A stretch of DNA of 64,000 nucleotides, from positions 84,909-148,908 of the forward strand of contig JADGJP010000048.1 in NCBI GenBank assembly GCA_027603065.1, written 5' to 3'. Below are positions 23,648 to 34,273 of this stretch, one piece after another. The notes beneath the pieces were generated by a model. That model ran no database searches, was not told where the DNA came from, and saw only the letters and a program-made list of their open reading frames with translations. The translations under genes and the position numbers were made by a program. This DNA is from Geranomyces variabilis. Lineage: Eukaryota; Chytridiomycota; Chytridiomycetes; Spizellomycetales; Powellomycetaceae. How positions within the stretch are numbered: position 1 is the first letter of the stretch; each line of letters starts with the position of its first letter.

Positions 23648-23996
23648 TCACGAAATGCAATCGGTGACGAGCACCAAGATTTTTATTGAGGACAAGCGAT
23701 TCTGTTGAAGTCAGAAAAACGAAGCGGATTCGGAAACGCTAGACAGACTCAGCATCGACAGGTGTCACCATTGGTCGAACACGCGGCGCGCCACGGCGCA
23801 TGACGGGGACATTGCTGATGGAAAAGAATAAAGAGCCCGGTCGCAACTTTAATGACAAGCGATGAGTCATTCCTGTTCAGTTCTATTAGAAGCCACCAAC
23901 CACCGCTCCGTATTTTTTTCCGTCTGAGCCAATATCGTAAGCGTACGAAACGCCTTTGAGAGATTCTAGGAGAAGGTCTCCTAATTCCCTTTCATT
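23648..23996. other. Convergent intergenic spacer
   Basis: This 349-bp region lies between the 3' ends of the RNA ligase and the Cache-HAMP receptor genes. It has AT-rich patches compatible with 3' UTRs. No gene or repeat is seen. Confidence 0.6.
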
Positions 23997-26659
23997 CTAA
24001 ACAAACTCCCTCGTGCCGCGCTTCTGGGCAGTAGCACTGAATGCCATTCCAGCAGCAGACGCCGTCGAGCCGCTTTGGCTTCTCGAACCAGTCGCTGCTT
24101 TGGCTGCCGCTCCGTGCAGATCCCTGTTTTGCTTGATGCCACCCGCAAATGCTTTGACCATTGTCGAGAATGTGCGTTGAACCTCGCGGATCTGTAAATT
24201 GATTGTTGCGTTAGGTGTCAAGTTATGTTTATACAAGGTGGAGTGAACAGGTTTCAAACGACTTTCTTGCTTACCTCTGTGATAGCACTCTTCTGCTCCA
24301 AAACAGTGCCTTTGTGAAGACTGGCGAAGTCCATGCTGGTGAGAAGCCCCATTGCATGTGCGAGGCGACGCAAAGGCGTGACAATGACCGCGAAAAACAG
24401 CGCCATGAGAATGCCAATGCCGATGCTGAGGCCGATAGCGACGCCCAGCGATTTCTTTTGGGCAGAGTCAATGCGGGAGAAAATCTAAAGAGGAAGAGGA
24501 GCGGGAAAGGGTTTAAGTCAGGGTCACGGCTGGTGGTCAGCGGGACACAGGTCGGCCAAGATAATTACGCTTGCGTGAGGAACGGCGAGCACTACGACAA
24601 GCTGGTCTGAATCATATCCCGAGAGCTTCACACGGTCTACGAGAAGGATCTGATGGCGGTAAAAGCAGCGTCAAGCAGAAAGTATCAGAACTCAAACCGG
24701 GTAGTAAAATTCGGACCAACGAACGACTAGTCCGCCGCCCTATCTCGCTCTCTGAATCCATTACTTACCCACGTCTCGCCCTCCACCTGTGCCTCAAACG
24801 ACGTGCCCAACGTCGGGTCAGCAGCCATCGCTGAATATGTGCCATACTTGCTAAGGACGGCCGCACGCAGCGACTGCGATAGTGTTTCGTTTGAACCAAC
24901 ACCCTGCGTCAGCGCCACTCCAAAGCTAATGTTGCGGTTACTAGTGGAGACAAGAGCGAGGTCTTCGGTGTTTGCAAGAAGGAGGATTTCTGTATGCGGG
25001 AGAAGGGGGGAGGAGGTGAGGGGGTGCGGCGGAGTTGGCGGTTGGTTTTCCAAGGTGTCTTTTTTTCCCCTCGTATCTAAAATCCTTACTGTTCGGGGTA
25101 TTTACGCCCGCGGCTTCGATAAGCAATTGATTCCATCGCGATTCGACCTAGTTTGACGGGCGTGTGAAGAAGAAAACGGGTGGAGGGGTTTTAGAAACAC
25201 GGACGGCCAAGTCTTCGGAAAGCTTACGGTCTCATACCGTAATGGTCGCCCCGCAGCCATAGTTCAGTGAGGGATCCGCGCTTGTGAATACTTGACTTAT
25301 GCTGGCACCTCGTAGACCTTGCCCGTTGTAAGACACTGGGGACGGAAGGTGGCAACAGCATTAGAGCTGTCGAAAAAGCTGCATCGCGCACGCAAAAGCT
25401 GCAGCTTCGATCGAGCACGCGTGCATTCGCAAGGCTTTATTGGATACATTACTGCCAAAGAAAGGGTCTCGCTTGGGGTTAGCCAGCAGTAGCTGCTGGA
25501 CAAGAGGCGAATTCGTGACGTCCCACGGTTTCCTGCTATAAATGGGCCAAAAGTAGCCGTTCATGGCATAGGTGGTATAATTCCAGTATTGAGCACCCGC
25601 ATAAAACTTCCCAGTGGTGGGATCGGTCTCATTGAGCAACGAGTAATCTGCGATTTTGTTTGCAAGCAAAAGATTAGCACAAGCCCTCACGAGCCCCTGG
25701 TGCTAGTCCTTTTATTTACTTGTTTGGTCAATCGCCCACTGCGAAGCCGCTCCAGGCGTGGAGAAGTCCTCGACAGCGACGGCAGTGTCTGTGAAGGGTG
25801 AATGGGCCTTGCGCCCAAGATTGATGTATGTGACGTTGGTCGTTGCCCACGTGCCGGGTGGTGTTTGTGGGACGCCCGGTGCCCATTTGGCGGTATAGCA
25901 CTGAATGCCATCCAAATCGTACTTGATACTGATCTGCGCCATCTACAGGAACGCAACGGAACAGTATGGGTAAGCACCAAGTCGTGCGCAGGCTGCCAAA
26001 ACGCCCCCGACAGGCATGGACTCAATCATCATTGCGTAGTACGAACCAGATTCCATAACCCCGTCTCTGCAAGGAGATTCCACTGGTCTAAACGATGTCA
26101 TGGATAGGTCAAGGGTTAGGGTTCACAGTAGAGAGAAGGCCGAAAATATCCAAAGCCGCAAGGGCACTCACTGGTCATGGCTTTCGCCGTCGAGGGAAGA
26201 GAACCAACAGCATACAGCGCATACCGCTGAGGATCTAGGCTTCGTAAAACCTTTTCTTGTGTCTGATAAAACCAGAACGCATCCAGCAATTAGGACGCTG
26301 AGACGTGGCGATCTTCTTCCGTTCTTACATTAGCCAGGATGTTGCCAAAATAGGTTTGCGACAAATCCTCTGTGACAGCACGGGACGAATTGGCGAGAAC
26401 CACCGACACCTTCAAACAGTACAGACCGAAAAGGGGGCTGTCAATTTTTTTCATTCCATCTGTCCCTAATTCTGCCTTTTCTTACCGGCACAACGACAGC
26501 CGCCAGCGACAGCAAGATGAGCGCAGGCGCTAGGACCAATAGTGGAATGTTGAGTCTCTTCCATAGCGGGTCGGCTTTTTCTTCCTTGCGAGCGGTGGCA
26601 GCCAAGTCCGAGATTTTGGCTTCTGCCGGTGTCGCCGGGACGATATCGTACGAAGACAT
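23997..26659 (-). CDS. Transmembrane Cache-HAMP receptor without an output domain
   Basis: Eleven exons, complement(23997..24191, 24275..24484, 24769..24989, 25090..25147, 25238..25301, 25392..25685, 25740..25942, 26047..26087, 26172..26262, 26329..26409, 26486..26659), 543 aa, all in phase. A short basic cytosolic end precedes one membrane helix (IPLLVLAPALILLSLAAVVV). About 350 extracytosolic residues follow with double-Cache features (NKILLLANTEDLALVSTS, RWNQLLIEA). A second helix (GVAIGLSIGIGILMALFFAV) leads to a HAMP domain (TPLRRLAHAMGLLTSMDF, EIREVQRTFSTMVKAF). The protein ends 45 residues later in a Ser/Ala/Gln tail with no cyclase, kinase or signalling domain. Family members sense small ligands. 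The boundaries at 25302-25391 and 25686-25739 are the least certain. Confidence 0.7.
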
Positions 26660-26700
26660 TGGATTCTATTCCTTCACAGCTTTTTGTTTTCTACTCCAAT

Positions 26701-26890
26701 GAGTGCGAATGATTGAACCGAAAGGGCGGTGCGTCAAATGCTTTTTACTCCAGAGATGTCGGAGTGAGTGCGAATGATTGAACCGAAAGGGCGGGGGTCA
26801 AGTGCTTTCTACTCCAGAGATGTCGGAGTGCGAATGATTGAACCGAACGGGCGGGGCGTCAAATGCTTACTACTCCAGAGATGTCGGGGG
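26701..26890. repeat. Three tandem copies of a 60-65 bp repeat
   Basis: Near-identical copies start at 26701, 26766 and 26826. Each begins GAGTGCGAATGATTGAACCG, passes through an AAAGGGCGG-type core and ends ACTCCAGAGATGTCGG. They differ by a few substitutions and small indels. The array starts 41 bp upstream of the receptor gene's ATG, in the 461-bp gap to the HSBP1-like gene, so it may overlap the promoter. The remaining gap (26891-27120) shows nothing else. Confidence 0.85.
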
Positions 26891-27120
26891 TGCTGGCAGT
26901 TTGGCTTCTTTATATCCGACGAAAATGAGGGATGGTTTCGTTCTTATTGGCTATACCAAACTATTTGCAACGAGGGTCCCACCGACCCGTGGGTGTCCTC
27001 AATCGCGCCTCATTGTGTAAACTTTATTAATAACGATGTACATAAATAGACCACAGGGCGCCGCGTGTTTAACGGGAAAAATGGGAACCCCGGAGGGCCT
27101 AAGTGAGCTGGGCAAGAATC

Positions 27121-27605
27121 TTATTTATATGTAGCTTCTTGCTCAGTCTGCAAAATTAAGCCGATCGTCGCTTCCAGCCGGTCCATTCGGGATCCTATCT
27201 CATCCACTTCCGTACGCAACACCAAAATCAACACCAAAAATGGTCAATTAGGCTCATTTGATGACGCAAAATATCTAGCAGGAACGTTTTGTTACTTTTG
27301 GACATCATGTTGTTGGAAACGACATCTAGATGCTCCTGCTGTTGCTCGAGAAACGTTTAAGAACTTTGACACCGCGCCGCTAGCGAGATGGTACTAGCGA
27401 TTAATTACCAGGGTAGCCATACTCTTGGTGATCTATGAGAACACAGTCGGGCTCCGTGGTCAGCAAAGTTGAAGCTGATCAAGGATAGCGCGTAAAAACT
27501 TACGGCGTCGTTAAAGGTTTGCTCCGCAGAGACTACCGAGTTGTCAGCTGCTGGGGAAGCTATATTCTCTCCGGTCCAGAGTGCCGCACCGGTTCCAGCA
27601 GCCAT
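27121..27605 (-). CDS. HSBP1-like small coiled-coil protein
   Basis: Four exons, complement(27121..27206, 27296..27344, 27409..27432, 27504..27605), 86 aa; exon 2 is a 24-nt microexon and all phases close. The C-terminal half, beginning QQQEHLDVVSNNMMSKMDEI and continuing GSRMDRLEATIGLIL, is a single amphipathic heptad helix. It resembles heat shock factor binding protein 1, whose core has the same spacing (M-x-D-x-x-I-x-x-R-I-D-D-L-E). HSBP1 proteins trimerise and bind HSF1 or WASH-complex parts. The N-terminal 35 residues are low complexity. It is divergent from kynureninase. Alternative: another small coiled-coil subunit, since short helices align easily. Confidence 0.6.
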
Positions 27606-27780
27606 TATCGTAAACGTATGAGATAGAGGGGGGGAGAGGGGTGTCGTGGTCTGCCCGTCGTTTAGAGACGCTGTCGAAAATGCTGCGCCCTGCGCCCGGA
27701 CGTCGGAGGCTCCGCATGTTCCGGGAAATCTTCCCCGGCCAGCGATCGCTCCATTGTGCCTTGCTTTTTCCCCGCACAAA
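27606..27780. promoter_or_regulatory. Shared divergent promoter, HSBP1-like / kynureninase
   Basis: The two ATGs are 175 bp apart and transcribed away from each other. The interval is too short for two independent large promoters. No recognisable element was found. Confidence 0.45.
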
Positions 27781-29748
27781 ATGGCAACGGTAACGTCGTC
27801 TTCTTCAGGTAATAACGCAATTGGCAACAGCACTATACAGGGTACCGTTTGTGTGCCTGTGTCATTGTCTGACCAAACTTCAGTACAGCCCGGCAAGCGT
27901 GCTCTGAGCTCGCTCGCACCTTGAATGTCGACTTCTCCAGTCGGAGACTTGCCGAGGCGCTTGATGAGCGCGATCCTTTGAGGCCCCTGAGATCCGAGTT
28001 TATCATCCCGCCAAGGAAGAGTTATGTTTCAGGTTAGAGCAATCTGGACTAACGGGCCACCCCGAGTTTGCCATGCCGTGCCGCCCACTCACGATGTTCT
28101 TTAGCTGCGAGCGACCCGGACGCCGCGAGTATATATCTTTGCGGAAACTCACTTGGCCTGCAGCCAGCGGGAATTCGCACCCTTATCAACGAAGAGCTGG
28201 ACGCCTGGGGAGCGCTGTAAGTCCATTAAAAAGCGAACGAGGCGGCACTCTATCGCGTGGCAGCGAGGTCGACCAACCATATTCCCGATTCATCAGCGGC
28301 GTTCAGGGCCACTTTCGACACCCGCAGAATCGCGACTGGGTCACCATCGATGATCACGTCGTTGCGGAAAGTGCCAAAATCGTCGGTACGGGCTTTGGTC
28401 GAGCTGGCCCTGACAAATGAGAGCTCTGCTAACCTGGTCCGTACTTTTGCGTACTTGTTTACTTTAGGCGCTGATCCGAGCGAGGTCGCAATCATGAACT
28501 CCCTCACTGCCAACCTCCACTTTCTCATGGTCTCATTCTATCGGCCAACACCAACGCGGTTCAAGATTTTGATGGAAGCCAAAGCATTCCCTTCTGACTT
28601 TGTAAGTGTGATTAGAATCTGCAAAGGTTGTAACTGCTCTGTAGATAGCCATCTCTCCTGACACCAAGAGTTCGCAACCCAGTACGCAATCGAATCGCAA
28701 GTGCGTTTCCACGGATACGACCCCGCAGACGCCATCATCGAGGTCGCGCCGCGCGAAGGCGAGCACATTCTCAGGACGGAGGACATAACAGACATCATTG
28801 CGCGCCAAGGAGATACCATTGCGCTTGTCATGTTTAGCGGTATCCAGTACTATACTGGTCAGTTTTTCGAGCTAGAGGCGATTGCAAGGGCTGCCAAGGC
28901 AAAGGTATGTGGTTGTTTCCTCATTACAACCCTCGACCGGCTTACGCTAAGTGTGTGCGAATGGATATCTTTCATTCTTAGAACTGCGTGGTAGGATTTG
29001 ATCTTGCCCATGCGGTTGGCAACGTGCCGCTCAACTTGAGCGCGTGGGATGTGGATTTTGCCTGCTGGGTGAGTTCGCCTCTGTAAATCATATCTGCGAT
29101 GGTGGAGTGACTAAACTCAACCTGATTGCCATGTAGTGTACATACAAATACCTCAACGCAGGACCCGGAGGCATCGGCGGCGCCTACATCAACAAGCGGT
29201 ACGCCAACGTCGAGCTGCCACGCATGTCTGGCTGGTGGGGCACAGACCCCGCAACAAAGTTCCAAATGGACAACATCTTCCGCCCCATCCCGGGAGCAAA
29301 CTCTTTCCGCGTCTCCAACCCAAACGTGCTCGCAACCGTTTCCCTCCTCGGCTCGCTCAACGTTTTCGCAAAGACCTCTATGACGGCACTACGGGCGAAA
29401 TCGCAGCTTTTGACTGGATACCTCGAAGCGCTGCTGCTTGATTTGGGCCCAAGTGCCGGGTTTAAGATTCTCACCCCGAGTGACCCTGCGCAGCGAGGGT
29501 GCCAGTTGAGCTTGCTCTTTGATGAAGGGTTGATGATGCCTGTTTTTGAGAACCTGGAACGGAATGCGGTGATTGTGGATGAACGCAAGCCGGATGTTAT
29601 TAGGGTTGCGCCGACGCCGCTGTATAATACGTTCGTGGATGTGTGGACGTTTGTGAATGTGTTGACTGAGGCGGTCGGTGCTGCGCGGTCGGCGGCGGGT
29701 CGTACTGGCGCTTGTCAGGAAGCAGAAAAGGGGTTTGTGACCTCGTGA
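27781..29748 (+). CDS. Kynureninase
   Basis: PLP enzyme cleaving 3-hydroxykynurenine or kynurenine to (3-hydroxy)anthranilate and alanine, in tryptophan degradation and de novo NAD synthesis (yeast BNA5, human KYNU). Eight exons (27781..27808, 27889..28032, 28105..28216, 28264..28385, 28468..28601, 28683..28904, 28982..29068, 29137..29748), 486 aa in phase. Signature blocks: [66 protein letters not shown] and [20 protein letters not shown]. The PLP lysine is in [18 protein letters not shown] (K287 in this model). Exon 1 encodes nine residues only. The acceptor of exon 6 has an alternative 12 bp upstream (28671) that would add four residues. Identity is very secure. Confidence 0.95.
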
Positions 29749-29911
29749 GTTGCCTCTCCAGTGTAGAAATGATAGATAAGCTAACTAGCAGCGCTAATAA
29801 CGGAGACGCAATATATAAAATTGATGTTTGCAAAAAAACTGAGGTCGCACAGCCCTGCTCGCATTCTATATACTGTTTTTGAGAGTCCTCGGTCGTCCGC
29901 ACGCGGCGTTC

Positions 29912-32900
29912 CTACTTCCACTTTGGTCTTCCCGTTGCATCGTCACTGCTACTCGGACTGCTCCGCGCCGAAACCGACGACAAACCGCCGCCCGCAGCCG
30001 CAAGCCGCTTAACGGACGCCCGGGTCCGCATTCCAGGCCCCGCCATCGTTGGCGTCGGCAAAACGCTCGCGCGGCGAGCACGCGCAGCCGGGGGTTTAGT
30101 CACAGGCGTTGGCGCAAGAGACGCGCGCGGGCCGCGTGTCGCCGTTTTCGTCACTTTTCCACCGCGGTTTGTTGTTGCTGACGCTGAAGAGGAGGATGGC
30201 GATGACGACGCCGAGGACAAAGGCGCTGTACTAGTGCGTTTGCTCGAAGTGTTTGCGGTGGGCGGTTTTAACGAGCTTCGAGTGAATCTTGTCGTGGTCG
30301 CTGGAGAGATTTGAATTGCGCTGATGGCATTGGTTAATGGACCGGCAAAGCCCAGGCCGATGGTGCCGAGCGGGACAGGCAGCAAGCTTTCGCGGCGGTT
30401 GAATGGGGGTACGGGGATGAGGGACTGTCGGGCCGAACGTCGTGGTTTAGGCTGTGCTAGTGGGCTTGATGGTTGTTGCGAATCAAAGTTTAGAGATTGT
30501 TCTGCGTCGCGAGCTTTGAAGTTAAGAGGTTTTGATAAACGTTTGCGAGTACCGGTCCGTGGTTTTGCGATCGGAGTTGCATCGTTGTCTTCCGTTGTGC
30601 CGCGTTTCGACAGTTGCCGGGTCGGAGTGCCGACACCGTCACCAGTCTCAGATTCAGAGTCGCCATCGTGTTCGTCCACAAGACGCGGGGACACGGACCG
30701 CGGCCGAATCTTTTTGACGGTGCACTCTTCATCCGGGCTCGCTCGGCGTTTATGCGTGGTAGGTGGTGTGGACGCACCGGCCTGCTGAGCGGCTTGTGCT
30801 CCCCGAAAATGGTGCGAGATTTTTCTTGCTGTCCGTGGAGGCGTCGGGTGTTCTTGCTCGTCGCTGCTTTCAGAAGGGTTCGATGCGCCATGATCCTCAG
30901 CGGCGGGCGCAATCGGCTGGTATGATTTCGCGATCGCTTCCATCTCTTTATGCAGGAGCGAGCTTTTATAGCGAAGTCCATCCATATCTGCGACATCAGA
31001 CTCGCTACCGGCATCTGAATCTGATAGGTCGCTCATGTCGGAAGCCTCAGACGCTTCCGAGCCCGTGTCCCAATTCAAATCCACATGCGCATGTGCTGCC
31101 TCCATGTCTGACAAGTTGCAGAATGACTGCGTGGACCAGCCCAGCCTCTGTTCCAACATCAATACTATGTCTTCAGGGTTAAGGCCGGTTCGGCGCGCCA
31201 AGAGTGCAATCTCCATCAAAGACCGGGCACTTTGTCCAGCATGCTCGATAGCTCCTTGTAAAGCCTTTGATTCATGCTCTAAGGTCTGCTGACAATTCTC
31301 CACTTGCTTGGCCAGCAGAGTATTTTGTGCCCCAAGCTTTGTCAACTGAATCTCTACACGTAGGCGGTTTTTCTGCTCGTCAGAAAGCTTCTCGAAGACC
31401 GGTCCCGTCTGCAACTTTTCCACTTCAGCGTTGAGTCGGAGAATCCCCAGCCGAGACTGGTTGGCGTTGTGTCGCAAGCCCACATTAGCCGCGTGCGCCG
31501 CTTCAATCAAAGCCCGCAACTCATCCGCGCGTGCTTTCATATATGATGGCGTGCTTTCATCCGACCCCGGGGGGTCGAGTGCAGCAACCGCGGTTTTGTA
31601 CGCAGAGAGCTTGCGCTCATTCTGCTCTACTTCAGCCAAGGCTTCGCATTTCTCCGTCTCGCGTTGATCCAGCTTTTCAAACAATCGGTGGACTTTGCGT
31701 AAAAGCATTTCGAACGCGTCCGCCCGTATTCCTTTGGTGGCGCGTCCGGCCGGCGAGTGGTATTCGGCAACAGCAGTACCAGAACCATCGTCTCGCGCCT
31801 GCCCTAGCTGCGCTCGTAGAAGCTCGACCTCGTTTTTAAGATCGGCAATCAGTTTTGGGTAGTGTGCCATGTGCGCGGCCACGTCGATGGTGTTTTGTTC
31901 GACTTTGGTCTTGATATTTTTGGCACGGTTCGCGTACTTAAGGGTGTTGTGAGTCTCATCGAAATGCTGACTGGACGCGCTGACCGCGGTGATCATGACC
32001 ACACGGCAGTTCCCGCCCAGCGAGTACTTGAGCAAGCGCGTGAGCTTTGAATCGCGAAATGGGATATGGTTTGGGCGGTCGCTACATAGCGCATTGATGC
32101 AGTTACCGAGAGCCAGCAGCGAGCGGTTGATGTTGGCACCTTCTATCAAGCGCTGGCCCTGGTTTTTTGTGTTTGACGCTCGCTCGCTTCCAGCCAGATC
32201 AATGATGCTGAGAGTTGCGAGCTTGACGTTGCTTTTCACGCCTACCGCACGATCCTGCTGTCGCACGTGGATCTGTAGCACGGCATGGCTGCGGGAGCTT
32301 ACGGCGTTGGCTTCTGTCGGAGCGCGGGTTCGCTGGTTGTTGCCCTCAATCAGCAAGCGCATGACATGGTCCACGTCTTTTGGTTTATGCTCGCTGAGAC
32401 CGGCAACGACGACCCGCGCGTTCCCGTCGTCCTCTCGGAGATCAAGCGACTCTGGTGAAGGCGAGACGTCGAGAAGATCCCGAATTGCCTCGTTGTAGAC
32501 CTCGAGGTACGAGACGGTCGTTTCGAACGTCTGCTCGGCCGACGCGGCATCGATACGTTCAAAAAGCTCGCGCATCGTCAGCCAGATGATGCCCGGGTCT
32601 TTAGTCGTGCCCGTGATCGTATGTGTTTTGCCACAGCCCGTTGCGCCATATGCAAACACGGTCGCGTTAAAGCCGTTGAGCACCCCATCAAGCAGCGGCT
32701 TTGTCGTGCCTTCGTAGACTTCTTGCTGCATGGCCGCCTCATTAAACACGCGGTCAAACCCGTAGCGGATTTCTTTGTGGCGGCGGGAGCCGTGCGCGTA
32801 GGTGCGGCGGCGGTTGGCTTGAGACGGGTCGGCTGGGTCAAAGACGAGAACCTGCTCGTCGACGACGGTTATGACGCGTTTTTCGTTTGAGGCCAGCAGC

Positions 32901-32989
32901 TCTGCGGGCGGAGTGGAGAACGGCCGAACTCTGACGGCGACGGTGATGGCCGACTGCGCAGACTCGCTGCTGGCGCTTCCTGCGAGCAT
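29912..32989 (-). CDS. Kinesin-8 (Kip3/KIF18-like) motor
   Basis: Plus-end-directed, microtubule-depolymerising kinesin that controls spindle and chromosome positioning. One intronless frame, 1025 aa from the first ATG. The motor occupies about residues 12-370: P-loop FAYGATGCGKTHTITG near residue 115, EVYNEAIRDLL, switch I ANAVSSRSHAV, switch II IIDLAGSERAS, IPFRDSKLTRLLKYSLGGNC and neck LKYANRAKNIKTKV. The last two are kinesin-8 spellings. A coiled coil (about 385-600) is followed by a Ser/Arg-rich basic tail with many SP/TP and RRxS sites, as in Kip3 tails that bind the lattice. A KIF18-type function is inferred. The lack of introns contrasts with its intron-rich neighbours. Confidence 0.92.
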   Translation of the reverse strand: MLAGSASSESAQSAITVAVRVRPFSTPPAELLASNEKRVITVVDEQVLVFDPADPSQANRRRTYAHGSRRHKEIRYGFDRVFNEAAMQQEVYEGTTKPLLDGVLNGFNATVFAYGATGCGKTHTITGTTKDPGIIWLTMRELFERIDAASAEQTFETTVSYLEVYNEAIRDLLDVSPSPESLDLREDDGNARVVVAGLSEHKPKDVDHVMRLLIEGNNQRTRAPTEANAVSSRSHAVLQIHVRQQDRAVGVKSNVKLATLSIIDLAGSERASNTKNQGQRLIEGANINRSLLALGNCINALCSDRPNHIPFRDSKLTRLLKYSLGGNCRVVMITAVSASSQHFDETHNTLKYANRAKNIKTKVEQNTIDVAAHMAHYPKLIADLKNEVELLRAQLGQARDDGSGTAVAEYHSPAGRATKGIRADAFEMLLRKVHRLFEKLDQRETEKCEALAEVEQNERKLSAYKTAVAALDPPGSDESTPSYMKARADELRALIEAAHAANVGLRHNANQSRLGILRLNAEVEKLQTGPVFEKLSDEQKNRLRVEIQLTKLGAQNTLLAKQVENCQQTLEHESKALQGAIEHAGQSARSLMEIALLARRTGLNPEDIVLMLEQRLGWSTQSFCNLSDMEAAHAHVDLNWDTGSEASEASDMSDLSDSDAGSESDVADMDGLRYKSSLLHKEMEAIAKSYQPIAPAAEDHGASNPSESSDEQEHPTPPRTARKISHHFRGAQAAQQAGASTPPTTHKRRASPDEECTVKKIRPRSVSPRLVDEHDGDSESETGDGVGTPTRQLSKRGTTEDNDATPIAKPRTGTRKRLSKPLNFKARDAEQSLNFDSQQPSSPLAQPKPRRSARQSLIPVPPFNRRESLLPVPLGTIGLGFAGPLTNAISAIQISPATTTRFTRSSLKPPTANTSSKRTSTAPLSSASSSPSSSSASATTNRGGKVTKTATRGPRASLAPTPVTKPPAARARRASVLPTPTMAGPGMRTRASVKRLAAAGGGLSSVSARSSPSSSDDATGRPKWK

Positions 32990-33205
32990 GCTGAACGGAA
33001 GCACAAAGGAAGATACAGTAGATAGATGCTGTGCACACGGACGCGCCTGGTTGTTGTCCGGAAGAGTCCGGACGGCGCAGCTTTCACGCGCGTGTCTGAT
33101 TCACATCTTCACGCAGGGGGAAAATCAACGTCAGCTCTCCCGAGTCCCAGCGCTCGCTCATCTCCCATCTTGTCCCCATCCAGCCCCGACCTGGCGAACG
33201 CCCAA

Positions 33206-34149
33206 ATGACCGCAGCCAACGCCGGCGCACCACTGCAGCAACATCTGCCGCGCAAAACCCGCTGGCCGCTCACCCCGCACGAGCACATCCCATTCTCCCA
33301 CTCGGTCGCCGCAGAACTCACAGCCGCATCCGCCGCCGGCGCTATCATCGCGCCAATCATCACAATTATCGACCGCGCAATCTTTCTCAACGCATCAGGC
33401 ACCCAGCACCTCTCTTCTGCTCTACTTTCAGGAGCGCGCGAGCTTTTTGCGCATCCCATCAAAGCCTTCCGCCAGCCGGCGTGTTTATTTATGTTTGCCG
33501 TGTATGCTGGCACCTACGCGACCGCAAACACCGTGCATACTATCTGCGATTATCAAGCCAGAGACTGGTTTTGGCCAAAGTTTGTGGCAACAAGCGTTGT
33601 TAACGTTGGTCTCTGCGTCGCCAAGGACGTGTACTTTACAAAGTAAGCGCGTCTGGTATTACTGGGCTGCATCAAGTCCCGCGTCAAGAAAGCCCAAGGG
33701 ACGGTTTCCTGATCTTTTCTTTTTTTTCTGTTTCAATCAGATGGTTTGGTACAGGCAAACCGAAACCAGTACCACTACGCTCATACGCGCTATACACATC
33801 CCGCGATTTCCTAACTGTCTACGCGTCATTCAACTTGCCGCCCATCATTGCCGACCATCTATCCATAAGCCAGGGCATCCCTCGCCCACAAGCCGAAGTC
33901 GCCGCACAGTTGCTAGCCCCCTGCGCAGTGCAGTTTGTTTCCACGCCTATGCATCTGGTCGGCATGGATTTCTATAATCGGCCAGAAGTCACGACCGCAG
34001 AGCGGTTTGCCAATGTGAGGAAGGAATACATCAAGAGCACAACGGCGAGGGTTGGGCGCATCTTTGCGGCGTTTGGGCTGGGCGGCGTGGCGAACCAGCG
34101 GTTTAGGGTGATTGGGCAGGACTGGTTGAGAACGTGGCATAGTAGTTAA
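33206..34149 (+). CDS. Membrane protein of unknown function, conserved-looking
   Basis: Two exons, 33206..33642 and 33741..34149, 281 aa, phase 2 junction. It has several hydrophobic segments: ELTAASAAGAIIAPIITIID, then PACLFMFAVYAGTYATANTV, then VATSVVNVGLCVAKDVYF, and a Pro-rich LLAPCAVQFVSTPMHLVGMD region. The spacing of helices and loops suggests a six-helix carrier-like protein, possibly of the mitochondrial inner membrane, but the PX[DE]xx[KR] carrier signatures are missing. It resembles a fungal family usually left unnamed; I cannot name a function. It is divergent from the kinesin-8 gene across 216 bp. Confidence 0.7.
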
Positions 34150-34273
34150 GAGACAAAGGACGTGCGGTCCAACGCAGCATTGTAAATTTGTGGATTTTCC
34201 TTTAATAATTTCTCTAATTTCTGCTACGACTACACGAGAACAACTACATCTCCCAAAAAAATAATTAATTTCG

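Noticed and set aside
25686-25719. A 34-nt intron with a GTAAAT donor in the receptor gene
   Set aside because: It breaks the reading phase; a 54-nt intron (25686-25739) keeps it.
26701-26890. CRISPR-like array
   Set aside because: Units are contiguous tandem copies with no unique spacers, and the genome is eukaryotic.
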